This document shows positions 17,879 through 26,885 of a stretch of DNA of 64,000 bases, piece by piece. Every line of letters begins with the position of its first letter. The stretch's first letter is position 1. The notes beneath the pieces are model-generated. The model did no database searches. It had not been told where the DNA came from and saw only the letters and a list, made by a program, of their open reading frames with translations. The stretch is taken from NCBI RefSeq assembly GCF_014206875.1, contig NZ_JACIJO010000003.1, forward strand, positions 698,561 through 762,560, read 5' to 3'. The position numbers and the translations under genes are program-made. This DNA is from Algoriphagus iocasae (GTDB lineage: Bacteria; Bacteroidota; Bacteroidia; Cytophagales; Cyclobacteriaceae).

Positions 17879-20152
17879 TTGAAGTACCTCGTATTCCTAT
17901 CCCTCGCATTTAGTCTGTTCTTTTCCTGTAACACTCCTCAGCAAAAAGAGATTTCTTTGGTTCCCATGCCTGCTGAAATGACTGTTAAATCTGGAGAATT
18001 TAAGCTGAGTTCATCCACCCAATTGGTGTTCAATTCAACTGAAGGCTTTGATCAGGAGGTTGACTTTTTTCAGGAGTTTATAAAGAGTCAGTTAGGGGAA
18101 GAACTAAGTCAGGAAGCCGGGAGCAATCAAATAGAACTTGTCAAATCAGAACAAATCCAAGGCTCTGAAGCTTATCATCTTTCTATTGATGGAGATAGGA
18201 TTCTATTGGAAGCGGCTGATTCAAAAGGGATTTTTTACGGTCTAATCACTCTTGAGCAATTGATTGTTTCCAATTCTGACAAGGGTCAAAATTCTGGAGA
18301 AATAAGCATTCCTGCTTTAGAAATCAAAGATCAGCCAAACTACGAATGGAGAGGTATGCATCTGGATGTTTCCCGTCATTTCTTTTCCATGGATTACCTG
18401 AAAAGGTATGTGGATTTATTGGCTCTATACAAGTTGAATAAGCTTCACCTTCATTTGACAGATGATCAAGGCTGGAGAATCGAAATCAAAAACTATCCGG
18501 AATTGACGGAAAAAGGTGCTTGGCGGGAATTTAATGAACAAGATTCCATCTGTATAGAAAGGTCGAAAGAGGATCCTCGTTTTGCCATTGATCCTGAACA
18601 TATTTATGAAAGGGAGGGGAAGACCATTTATGGTGGTTTTTATTCTCAAGAGGAGTTGAAGGAATTTGTAAAATTTGCGAGCGCTAGGCATGTGGAGATC
18701 ATTCCTGAAATCGATATGCCTGGTCATATGATGGCTGCGATTGATATTTTCCCGGAACTCACCTGCAATGGGCAGTCGGCTTGGGGAGATGTTTTTTCCA
18801 CGCCACTATGCCCAATTAATGAGGAGGTATACACTTTTGTGGAAAATATCTTGGCCGAAGTTATTGCCATTTTCCCATCAAAATACATCCATATCGGTGC
18901 TGATGAGGTGGATAAAAGCGACTGGAAAAAATCTGTAGCAGTCACCCAATTTATGGAGAAAGAGGGGATAGAAGATTATGAAGCTTTGCAAAGCTATTTT
19001 GTGAGTAGAGTAACAGATTACTTGAAAGATCAAGGTAAAGAAGTGATTGTCTGGGATGATGCGCTAGGAGGTGGAATTCCTTCGGATTTGAAAGTGATGT
19101 ATTGGAGAAACTGGGTGGCTAATGTGCCGGAAAATACCGTAGCCAATGGGAATGAGTTAATAATCTCGGCAGGTAATCCTTTTTATTTTTCAAGTCCAAA
19201 GACCAAACTATTTAATATTTATACAAAAGAGCTAATCGGTTCGAAATTCCCTGATGATAAAAGGAATTTAATAAAAGGAATGCAGGCTTGCCTATGGACG
19301 GAGACAATTCCTTCAGAGGCATTGGCAGATGCCAGGCTGTTTCCAAATGTATTGGTTTTGGCGGAGAGGTCTTGGTCTCCAGAATCTCAGCAAGATTGGA
19401 ATTCCTTTAAAAAGAGGTTAAAACCGCAGTTGGCACATTTAGATCAACTTGGTATCAAATATGAATTTACACCAAGTAATGAGTTGGTGCCATTTATGAA
19501 TGTTGATGTGGAGAATAAACAGATCGGGATCAGTTTTGAAACAGATTTGATTGATCCGGTAATCTATTATACCACAGATGGAAGTATCCCAACTACCGAA
19601 TCAAACCTTTATCAAGGTGAATTTTTTGTGGAGGGTTCAGCCTCTATTGTCGCTGCAATTTTTGATGAAAATGGTGCTCAGGAGCCATTGTTGAAAAAGG
19701 AGGTAGATTACCATAAAGCCATTGGGAAACCGGTTGTGTATGAAAAACCTTGGAATCCATCTTATGCTGCTGGAGATGCAGGTTCCATGACAGATGGATA
19801 TAGGGGAGGGGCCTCCTATGCTGATGGATATTGGCAGGGATTTACTTCCGATTTTGTGGTAATCGTGGATATGGAAGAAGTCACTAAATTAAATTCCTTT
19901 TCGGCAAAATTCATGCAGTTGAAAGGTCCAGGAGTATTTTTACCTGCCTCTGTGGAGGTTTGGCTTTCTGAGGATGGAGAGAATTTTGAGCAGGTATTGA
20001 ATTTGGAAAATGATATTTCCCCAGAGGAAGAAAAGTTGACGATCAAGAATTTTGGAGGTTCCCTGGAAGGGAAATCCGCCCGATATATCAAGGTAAAAGC
20101 AAGCAATACCCAACATGGATTTATGTTTGTGGATGAGTTGGTGGTTTATTGA
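17879..20152 (+). CDS. GH20 beta-N-acetylhexosaminidase lipoprotein
   Basis: Removes terminal GlcNAc/GalNAc from glycans or chitooligosaccharides by substrate-assisted catalysis. The 757-residue protein starts at TTG and has the lipobox FFSC. The domains are a GH20b-like N-terminal domain (about 25-150), a TIM barrel (about 155-500) with WRGMHLDVSRHFF, HLHLTDDQGWRIEIK, EIDMPGHMMAA and the catalytic pair Asp342-Glu343 in HIGADEVDKSDW, then a chitobiase C-terminal-type domain (YYTTDGSIPT, about 550-610) and a discoidin-like domain to the end. The full catalytic set is present. It follows GH43 by 218 bp across a repeat tract and is probably transcribed on its own. The substrate could be chitin fragments, glycoproteins or peptidoglycan pieces. 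Confidence 0.93.
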   Translation: MKYLVFLSLAFSLFFSCNTPQQKEISLVPMPAEMTVKSGEFKLSSSTQLVFNSTEGFDQEVDFFQEFIKSQLGEELSQEAGSNQIELVKSEQIQGSEAYHLSIDGDRILLEAADSKGIFYGLITLEQLIVSNSDKGQNSGEISIPALEIKDQPNYEWRGMHLDVSRHFFSMDYLKRYVDLLALYKLNKLHLHLTDDQGWRIEIKNYPELTEKGAWREFNEQDSICIERSKEDPRFAIDPEHIYEREGKTIYGGFYSQEELKEFVKFASARHVEIIPEIDMPGHMMAAIDIFPELTCNGQSAWGDVFSTPLCPINEEVYTFVENILAEVIAIFPSKYIHIGADEVDKSDWKKSVAVTQFMEKEGIEDYEALQSYFVSRVTDYLKDQGKEVIVWDDALGGGIPSDLKVMYWRNWVANVPENTVANGNELIISAGNPFYFSSPKTKLFNIYTKELIGSKFPDDKRNLIKGMQACLWTETIPSEALADARLFPNVLVLAERSWSPESQQDWNSFKKRLKPQLAHLDQLGIKYEFTPSNELVPFMNVDVENKQIGISFETDLIDPVIYYTTDGSIPTTESNLYQGEFFVEGSASIVAAIFDENGAQEPLLKKEVDYHKAIGKPVVYEKPWNPSYAAGDAGSMTDGYRGGASYADGYWQGFTSDFVVIVDMEEVTKLNSFSAKFMQLKGPGVFLPASVEVWLSEDGENFEQVLNLENDISPEEEKLTIKNFGGSLEGKSARYIKVKASNTQHGFMFVDELVVY

Positions 20153-20189
20153 TTAGCGATTTTCTTTCAACGGATGATATTCCAATGCA

Positions 20190-23120
20190 AGTTGTGTTCG
20201 TTTCCATCTTGCTGGCAATGCTATTTTTGTTTCAATTGGCGATCTCGGGCCAGCGCTCGGGATTTATTTTGTTCTAGTTTTTACCAAGCTATGACCCCTC
20301 TGGGGTCCGGATTAATTACATAATTTACATCCAAGTCAAATTAATCACCCGTGCCGTAGGCATGATAGTTTGGTAAAATCATACTATAGCATAAATCCAA
20401 GTGCCGTAGGTACTTTCCTAAATCTTAGATTCCTAGTCAAAACAATAAAACCGATAAAATCCCCAGCCCCCTTTAAATTCGATCATCATCCAATCAGTAA
20501 TTATGGTTTAAGGGGTATTAGATTCGTTTCCAAAAACCAACTTCTGTCTTCGGTCCCTAACCTTTCAGACTTCTGACCTACCTCCGGTTGGCAGGCTTCA
20601 GCTTTATGACTTTTTTCCAACCTCCAACTTCCAACCTCCAACTTCCAACTCCCCATACTATTGATTACCAACTGATATCCCTTTCCATCTTGCTGGCAAT
20701 GCGATTTTAGTTTCAATAAGCGATCTCGGGCCAGCGCTTGGGATTTATTTTGTTCTAGGTTTTACCAAGCTATGACCCCTCTGGGGTCCGGATTAATTAC
20801 ATAATTTACATCCAAGTCAAATTAATCACCCGTGCCGTAGGCATGATAGTTTGGTAAAATCCCACTATAGCGTACATCCAAGTGCCGTAGGTACGTTCCT
20901 ATATCTTAGTTTCCTAGTCAAAACAATAAAACCAATAAAATCCCCTGCCACCTTTAAATTCGATCATCATCCAATCAGAGATTATGGTTTAAGGGGGATT
21001 AGATTCGTTTCCACAAACCAATTTCTGTCTTTGGTTCTTAACCTTACAGACTTCTGACCTACCTTCGGAAGGCAGGCTTCAGCTTTCTGACTTTTTTCCA
21101 ACTTCCAACTTCCAACTCCCCATACTATTGATTACTAACTGATATCCTTTTTCATCTTGCTGGCAATGCGATTTTAGTTTCAATAAGCTATCTCGGGCCA
21201 GCGCTTGAGATTTATTGTGTACTATTTTTTTACCAAGCTATGACCCCTCTGGGGTCGGGATTAATTTCATGATTTAAATTCATGTCGATTTAATCACCCG
21301 TGCCTTAGGCATGATAGTTTGGTAATATCACACTATAGAGTAAATCCAAGTGCCGTAGGTACGTTCCTATATTTTAGTTTCCTAGTCAAAACAATAAAAC
21401 CGATAAAATCCCCAGCCACCTTTAAATTCGAAAATCATCCAATCAGAGATTATGGTTTAAGAGGGAATAGATTCGTTTCCAAAAACCAACTTCTGTCTTC
21501 AGCCCCTTACCTTTCAGCTTTCTGACTTTTTTCCAAACTCCAACCTCCAACTCCCCATACTATTGATTACCAACTGATATCCCTTTCCATCTTGCTGGCA
21601 ATGCGATTTTAGTTTCAATAAGCGATCTCGGGCCAGCGCTTGGGATTTATTTTGTTCTAGGTTTTACCAAGCTATGACCCCTCTGGGGTCCGGATTAATT
21701 ACATAATTTACATCCAAGTCAAATTAATCACCCGTGCCGTAGGCATGATAGTTTGGTAAAATCATACTATAGCATAAATCCAAGTGCCGTAGGTACGTTC
21801 CTATATTTTAGTTTCCTAGTCAAAACAATAAAACCGATAAAATCCCCAGCCACCTTTAAATTCGATCATCTTCCAATTAGAAATTATGGTTTAAGGGGGA
21901 TTAGATTCGTTTCCAAAAACCAACTTCTGTTTTCGGTCCCTAACCTTTCAGCTTTCTGGCCTACCTCCGGTAGGCAGGCTTCAGCTTTCTGACTTTTTTC
22001 CAACCTCCAACTTCCAACCTCCAACTTCCAACTCCCCATACTATTGATTACCAACTGATATCCTTTTTCATCTTGCTGGCAATGCGATTTTAGTTTCAAT
22101 AAGCGATCTCGGGCCAGCGCTTGGGATTTATTGTGTACTATTTTTTTACCAAGCTAAGACCCCTCTGGGGTCGGGATTAATTTCATAATTTACATCCAAG
22201 TCAATTTTATCACCCGTGCCGTAGGCATGGTAGTTTGGTAAAATCACACTATAGAGTAAATCCAAGTGCCGTAGGTACGTTCCTATATTTTAGTTTCCTA
22301 GTCAAAACAATAAAACCGATAAAATCCCCTGCCACCTTTAAATTCGATCATCTTCCAATTAGAAATTATGGTTTAAGGGGGATTAGATTCGTTTCCAAAA
22401 ACCAACTTCTGTTTTAGGTCCCTAACCTTTCAGCTTTCTGACCTACCTCCGGTAGGCAGGCTTCAGCTTTCTGACTTTTTTCCAACCTCCAACTCCCCAT
22501 ACTATTGATTACCAACTGATATCCCTTTCCATCTTGCTGGCAATGAGATTTTGGTTTCAATTGGCGATCTCGGGCCAGCGCTTGGGATTTATTGTGTGCT
22601 ATTTTTTTACCAAGCTAAGACCCCTCTGGGGTCGGGATTAATTTCATAATTTACATCCAAGTCAATTTAATCACCCGTGCCGTAGGCATGGTAGTTTGGT
22701 AAAATCACACGATAGAGTAAATCTAAGTGCCGTAGGTACGTTCCTATATTTTAGTTTCCTAGTCAAAACAATAAAACCGATAAAATCCCCTGCCACCTTT
22801 AAATTCGATCATCATCCAATCAGTAATTATGGTTTAAGGGGGATTGGATTCGTTTCCAAAAACCAACTTCTCAATTTAAACTCCCCATACTATTGATTAC
22901 CAACTGATATCCTTTTTCATCTTGCTGGCAATGCGATTTTAGTTTCAATTGGCGATCTCGGGCCAGCGCTGATTTTTTTAGATAACATTTTACCCAGGGT
23001 TAAAACCCTGGGCTATTAATTTTAAATGCCTTAAGCATTCGATCATCTTCCAATCAGTAATTATGGTTTAAGGGGGACTGGATTCGTTTCCATTAATAAT
23101 TTTTCATTGCTAATTCGAAA
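20190..23120. repeat. Tandem array of composite hairpin repeats (array 2)
   Basis: Six full units plus a seventh shortened one, period about 434-482 bp. Shared order: CATCTTGCTGGCAATG, CTCGGGCCAGCGCTTGGG, a 100-nt cloverleaf-like structure, the hairpin AAGTGCC-GTA-GGTACTT, TTTCCTAGTCAAAACAATAA, CCAATCAGTAATTATGG and GGATTCGTTTCC, then a pyrimidine-rich tract. The cloverleaf copies are at 20279-20378, 20760-20859, 21228-21325, 21662-21761, 22144-22243 and 22605-22704. Instead of it, the last unit has CCCAGGGTT-AA-AACCCTGGG (22993-23012). Open frames of 60-79 codons starting MVKSHY, MVKSYY, MVISHY or MVKSHD repeat once per unit and are translated repeat, not genes. No transposase or integrase is nearby. 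Confidence 0.88.
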
Positions 23121-23290
23121 TTTGAAAAAACCTCCAACTTCCAACCTCCAACTTCCCACTTTAACCTCTCCCTTTCTTCCAAATCTTATTTTTAGTTAAA
23201 ATGATTTTTAATACTCTCCTAAAAGATTATTTTAAATTCAATTTTCCTTAATCCAATCATTTCCTTTTTGATCACCCAAACGGCCATTCC

Positions 23291-25078
23291 ATGTTATTAA
23301 CCAGGAAGATTTTATTTCTAATTTTTTTAAGTTTATTGGTTTTCGATTCCTTTGGACAAAGTGAATTAACTGAAGAAATACGGGTTAATCTGGCAGGATA
23401 TCCAAAGGAAATGCCCAAAACAGCTTTGGTTCTCAGTAACTCCGAAGGTAAAAAGGAGGTGGATCTAAAAACTGAGGATGGGAAACTGGTAAAGAGATTT
23501 TCAGGAATTAAAATGGAAGAATCTTGGGAGCCTTTTTCTACCTACTATCAAATTGATTTTTCTGAAATTCAAGAGGTAGGGAATTATTACCTCGCAGTAC
23601 CAGGAACGGAAATTAAAAGCCCTGAATTTCAGATTGGTGCATTTCCGGCTTGGCAGGAGGATGTAGTTTCCTTCATCCGAACGCAGCGATGTGGATTTAA
23701 TCCCTTGACAGAGGAATATTGCCATCAAGATGATGGATTAAGTTTTTTCGGAATTTGGCCGGATTCTACGAAAGTAGATGCTCGTGGAGGTTGGCATGAT
23801 GCAGGAGATCAACTGAAATACCTGATCACTGGGAGTAATACCACTGCCAGATTATTGATGACATTTCAAATGCAACCCGAGTCCTTTATTGATGAGATGA
23901 ATGATATGGGAATTCCGATGAAAAATGAGCTGCCTGATATTTTGGATGAGGCAAAATGGGGTTTGGATTGGATTCTGAAATTGCATCCTGGGCCCAATGA
24001 ACTGTATCATCAGGTGGCGGATGATAGAGATCATAGAGGATTTAAATTGCCCCATGAGGACAATGCTGATTATGGTTGGGGAGCTAATAGTTTTAGGCCA
24101 GTATATTTTGCAACTGGGGAGCCACAGGGGCTTTCTCAGTATAAAAGTCAGGCAACTGGGATTTCCAATTTAGCAGGTAGGTCTGCGGCTACATTGGCTT
24201 TGGGCTATCAGGTATTTATCAGTTTTCCGGATTATCATGAATTTGCAGTTCAATGCTTAAAAGCTGCCAATGAACTCTACCTAATGGGGAAAAAACAGGA
24301 GGGTTATCAGCAAGGAAATAGCTATAGCGCACCTTATCGGTATGAAGAAAACACTTGGGCTGATGATATGGAATGGGCTGCTGCTGAGTTGTTTAAAATC
24401 TCAAAGGAAAAGGAGTTTTTAGAAGATGCCAGAAGATACGCCTCTATAATTAAAGAATGGTCCTGGATGGAGCGGGACTCTGCAAGCCATTATGAAATGT
24501 ATCCCTTTGTCAATATGGGGCATTATGCTCTTTGGCAAGTAGGGAAGGAGGAAGATAAAAAGAAGATGGTGGAGTATTTTGAACACAATCTGGAGCAAAT
24601 TCAAATGCGCGCTGATCAAAACCCTTACGGAGTGGGCCACTTATTTATTTGGTGTTCCAATAATTTGGCTGCGGCTGTTTCTACTCAAGCCATGCTTTAT
24701 GAGCAAATGACAGGGTCCAAAAAATATAGATCTTTGATGATCAATCATGTCAACTGGCTGTTGGGATTAAACCCTTGGGGAACCAGCATGATAACAGGCT
24801 TGCCGGAGAATGCTGATTTTCCTTTGGACGTACATATGCCTTTTTGGAGGATTCTGAATGTTTCTGTCAAAGGCAGTTTGGTGGATGGCCCAATTTGGAC
24901 AAGTATACATGAAAATATGCTGGGAATAGAACTCTCCGAAGCTGATGAATATGCACACTTACAGCCCCCACATGTAAAATACATGGATGATTGGATGGAT
25001 TATAGCACCAACGAACCCACGCTCGATGGCTCAGCAGAATTGTTGATGATTTTGACATATCTAAACCATGAGAAATAA
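23291..25078 (+). CDS. Secreted glycoside hydrolase family 9 protein
   Basis: A 595-residue exported enzyme: signal peptide to about residue 22 (FDSFGQ), an N-terminal Ig-like CelD-type domain (about 28-115, IRVNLAGYPKEMPKTALV), then the (alpha/alpha)6 GH9 barrel. Catalytic acidic residues are visible: Asp170 and Asp173 in GGWHDAGDQLKY and Glu575 in DYSTNEPTLDG. The family includes cellulases and also exo-glucosaminidases. Here the overlap of 11 bp with a NodB-like deacetylase gene and the GH20 gene upstream make an amino-sugar substrate as likely as cellulose. The ATG at 23291 gives a proper signal peptide. The upstream neighbour is the repeat array, so a promoter should lie between 23120 and 23290. 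Confidence 0.9.
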   Translation: MLLTRKILFLIFLSLLVFDSFGQSELTEEIRVNLAGYPKEMPKTALVLSNSEGKKEVDLKTEDGKLVKRFSGIKMEESWEPFSTYYQIDFSEIQEVGNYYLAVPGTEIKSPEFQIGAFPAWQEDVVSFIRTQRCGFNPLTEEYCHQDDGLSFFGIWPDSTKVDARGGWHDAGDQLKYLITGSNTTARLLMTFQMQPESFIDEMNDMGIPMKNELPDILDEAKWGLDWILKLHPGPNELYHQVADDRDHRGFKLPHEDNADYGWGANSFRPVYFATGEPQGLSQYKSQATGISNLAGRSAATLALGYQVFISFPDYHEFAVQCLKAANELYLMGKKQEGYQQGNSYSAPYRYEENTWADDMEWAAAELFKISKEKEFLEDARRYASIIKEWSWMERDSASHYEMYPFVNMGHYALWQVGKEEDKKKMVEYFEHNLEQIQMRADQNPYGVGHLFIWCSNNLAAAVSTQAMLYEQMTGSKKYRSLMINHVNWLLGLNPWGTSMITGLPENADFPLDVHMPFWRILNVSVKGSLVDGPIWTSIHENMLGIELSEADEYAHLQPPHVKYMDDWMDYSTNEPTLDGSAELLMILTYLNHEK

Positions 25079-25799
25079 GCTTAGACTGATAATCATTTTG
25101 GTTTTTGCTTTTTCCGGCCTAAAAGCACAGAATTTATTTGATGAGCAGGGAGCCTTGATCCGTTCGGATACCAGTAAAAAGGTGATTTATCTGGTTTTTT
25201 CTGGGCATGATTATGATGAGGGTTTTGAGCATGTCCTGAATGTATTGCAAGAAAAGCATGTTTTTACTTCCTTTTTTTTGACCGGGGATTTTGTCAGAAA
25301 CCATCTTGCTCTCACTAAAAAGATATCAGATCAAGGACATTTTGTAGGAGCACATTCTGATAAGCATTTGCTCTACAATGATTGGGATAAAAGGGATAGT
25401 TTACTTTTGAACCCTGATCAGATCAAAAAAGACATTTCAGACAACTTATTGGAATTGGAAAAACTTGGGATTACAGCTCAATTTTTCTTGCCTCCCTATG
25501 AATGGTACAATAAGCAAGTGGTGTCAATAGCAGAGGAATTGGGTCAAATTACGGTGAATTTCAGTCCCGGAACTCGGTCCAATGCAGATTACACCAGTCC
25601 GGAAATGAAGAATTATATTAGTTCGGAGGATATTTTGGAATCAATTTTCAGATATGAAAAACAAACAGGAATGAATGGTTTCCATTTGTTGATTCATCCT
25701 GGGACGACTGAATTGAGAAAGGATAAATTTTACTTAAGGATAGAGGAATTGATTTCGATATTGGAAGAGTTAGGGTATTCCTTTCAGAGATTTAAATGA
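25068..25799 (+). CDS. NodB-like polysaccharide deacetylase, atypical motif 1
   Basis: A 243-residue exported protein (signal to about residue 20, FSGLKAQ) of the polysaccharide deacetylase fold, which removes N- or O-acetyl groups from sugars. Motif 2 is intact: GAHSDKH with His96 and His100. Motif 3 is near-normal (LPPYEWYNK rather than RPPY). Motif 1, normally TFDDG, reads VFSGHDYDEG (residues 43-52), so the usual catalytic Asp pair is displaced or replaced. FFLTGDFVRN and HLLIHPGT match the family core. It overlaps the end of the GH9 gene by 11 bp, implying coupled translation. It ends 10 bp before dispersed element copy C. Activity is uncertain because of motif 1. Confidence 0.8.
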   Translation: MRNKLRLIIILVFAFSGLKAQNLFDEQGALIRSDTSKKVIYLVFSGHDYDEGFEHVLNVLQEKHVFTSFFLTGDFVRNHLALTKKISDQGHFVGAHSDKHLLYNDWDKRDSLLLNPDQIKKDISDNLLELEKLGITAQFFLPPYEWYNKQVVSIAEELGQITVNFSPGTRSNADYTSPEMKNYISSEDILESIFRYEKQTGMNGFHLLIHPGTTELRKDKFYLRIEELISILEELGYSFQRFK

Positions 25800-25808
25800 A
25801 TAATAATG

Positions 25809-25955
25809 AATATCCGCTTTCTTACAAGTACCCAATGAAAAAAGGGGTTGAGGTATATTTCAACTTGCTATGGACAGTGGACTGTCGTCGGAGGACGATT
25901 ATCCGCGACTTTCTAAACACATTTATTAAAACCGGCTCCATTGCGGATAATCATA
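25809..25955 (-). repeat. Dispersed ~150-bp element, copy C
   Basis: Starts TATCCGCTTTCTTACAAG, carries GGTATATTTCAACTTGC, GGACAGTGGACTGTCGTC and GACGATTATCCGCGAC, and ends CCATTGCGGATAATCAT. This is the cleanest copy: TATCCGC at the left, GCGGATA at the right and a third TATCCGC inside. It fills the space between the convergent deacetylase and PAS/DHp genes. Confidence 0.8.
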
Positions 25956-25965
25956 ATCATTTAAA

Positions 25966-26796
25966 TCAATCTTCCTTTTCCGTAGCATGTTTCATTTTCA
26001 GGGCAATATCTTTTAGGGCTTGATCAAGTTCTGAACTGGACTGGTGGAGACTCTTGATTAAGTCCATTTTTTCAGATTCTGTTAATTCGCACTCCTCAAT
26101 AACATTCGTGATTCCCAAAATCCTTGCTAAAGGCGCTCTCACAAAATGGGATTGTTCGAAAGCTATCTCTTTTAAGCTTTTGTTTTGGGATTCCAGTCTA
26201 TTGAGAAAGTTGACCTGATCGGTGATGTTTTGAAAAGCTGCTATATAGCTGGTTTTTTTTGCCTTTTCATCAAATACTTTGATTCCATAAGCTTTAATGA
26301 TGATCATTTCTCCAGACTTGGACAGTAGATGTTTGTTGAAAATGAATCCCTCTCTGTCTTTTGTTTCTGAGATCATTTTCAGTTCCTCCAGATCCATTTC
26401 CTTCCATTCTTCAGGAGTAAAATGGATAATGTGCTTATTTAGTAATTCGGAGGAGTGATAGCCAGTGAGCTTGGCTGTGTTTTTACTGACATAGGTAATG
26501 TATCCAAACTCATCCAATTTGAGGATTCCCAGATTTGGATTGGTGAAAAGCAGTTCCAGTTCTTGTTTTCTGCTATTCACCTGATCATATAGGCTATTGA
26601 TCAAGATAAAAAGCAGAACGCTGGTAATGAAAACATAGAAAATTCCCTTTGCAAGCTGGAATTTTGACATTTCGCGTAGATCATCGCTGAAGAGGTACTC
26701 AGCAGCTTTATCACTAAAAAATATCCAAGCGATACCCAAGACCAAATAAATCAGTGCAATACTCCAAGGTTTAGCAAATTTTGAAATATTAGACAT
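25966..26796 (-). CDS. Membrane PAS protein with DHp-like domain but no ATPase
   Basis: A signalling protein of about 276 residues. Two transmembrane segments (about 11-28 and 49-68) are followed by one PAS domain (about 80-200: LLFTNPNLGILKLDEFGYI, TAKLTGYHSSELL, AAFQNITDQV) and a C-terminal helical hairpin resembling a HisKA/DHp domain with FEQSHFVRAPLARILGI, where the His of QSHFVRAPL sits where kinases carry the phosphorylated His. The sequence ends about 45 residues later, with no HATPase domain and none in the adjacent sequence. It may be a dimerising phosphoacceptor or a remnant kinase. The ATG at 26796 is preferred over the TTG one codon earlier. It converges with the deacetylase gene. 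Confidence 0.75.
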   Translation of the reverse strand: MSNISKFAKPWSIALIYLVLGIAWIFFSDKAAEYLFSDDLREMSKFQLAKGIFYVFITSVLLFILINSLYDQVNSRKQELELLFTNPNLGILKLDEFGYITYVSKNTAKLTGYHSSELLNKHIIHFTPEEWKEMDLEELKMISETKDREGFIFNKHLLSKSGEMIIIKAYGIKVFDEKAKKTSYIAAFQNITDQVNFLNRLESQNKSLKEIAFEQSHFVRAPLARILGITNVIEECELTESEKMDLIKSLHQSSSELDQALKDIALKMKHATEKED

Positions 26797-26885
26797 CAAT
26801 TTTGGTGGAATTAAAAACTTGTATCGATTAATGAATCAAAATATTCTTCAAATTGACTAAAAGCAAGAAAAGACCAAAATCTTTA

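Noticed and set aside
20279..20378. Cloverleaf-shaped structure as a tRNA gene
   Set aside because: It lacks a tRNA-like acceptor length, T-loop (TTCGA) and anticodon arm; arm sizes do not fit.
20370..22896. Six open frames of 60-79 codons starting MVKSHY or similar
   Set aside because: They occur once per repeat unit at the same place, run through hairpins, differ in length at their ends and have no family or start context; they are translated repeat.
20190..23120. Array 2 as a CRISPR array
   Set aside because: The period is 430-480 bp, the repeated part is most of the unit and no cas genes are near.
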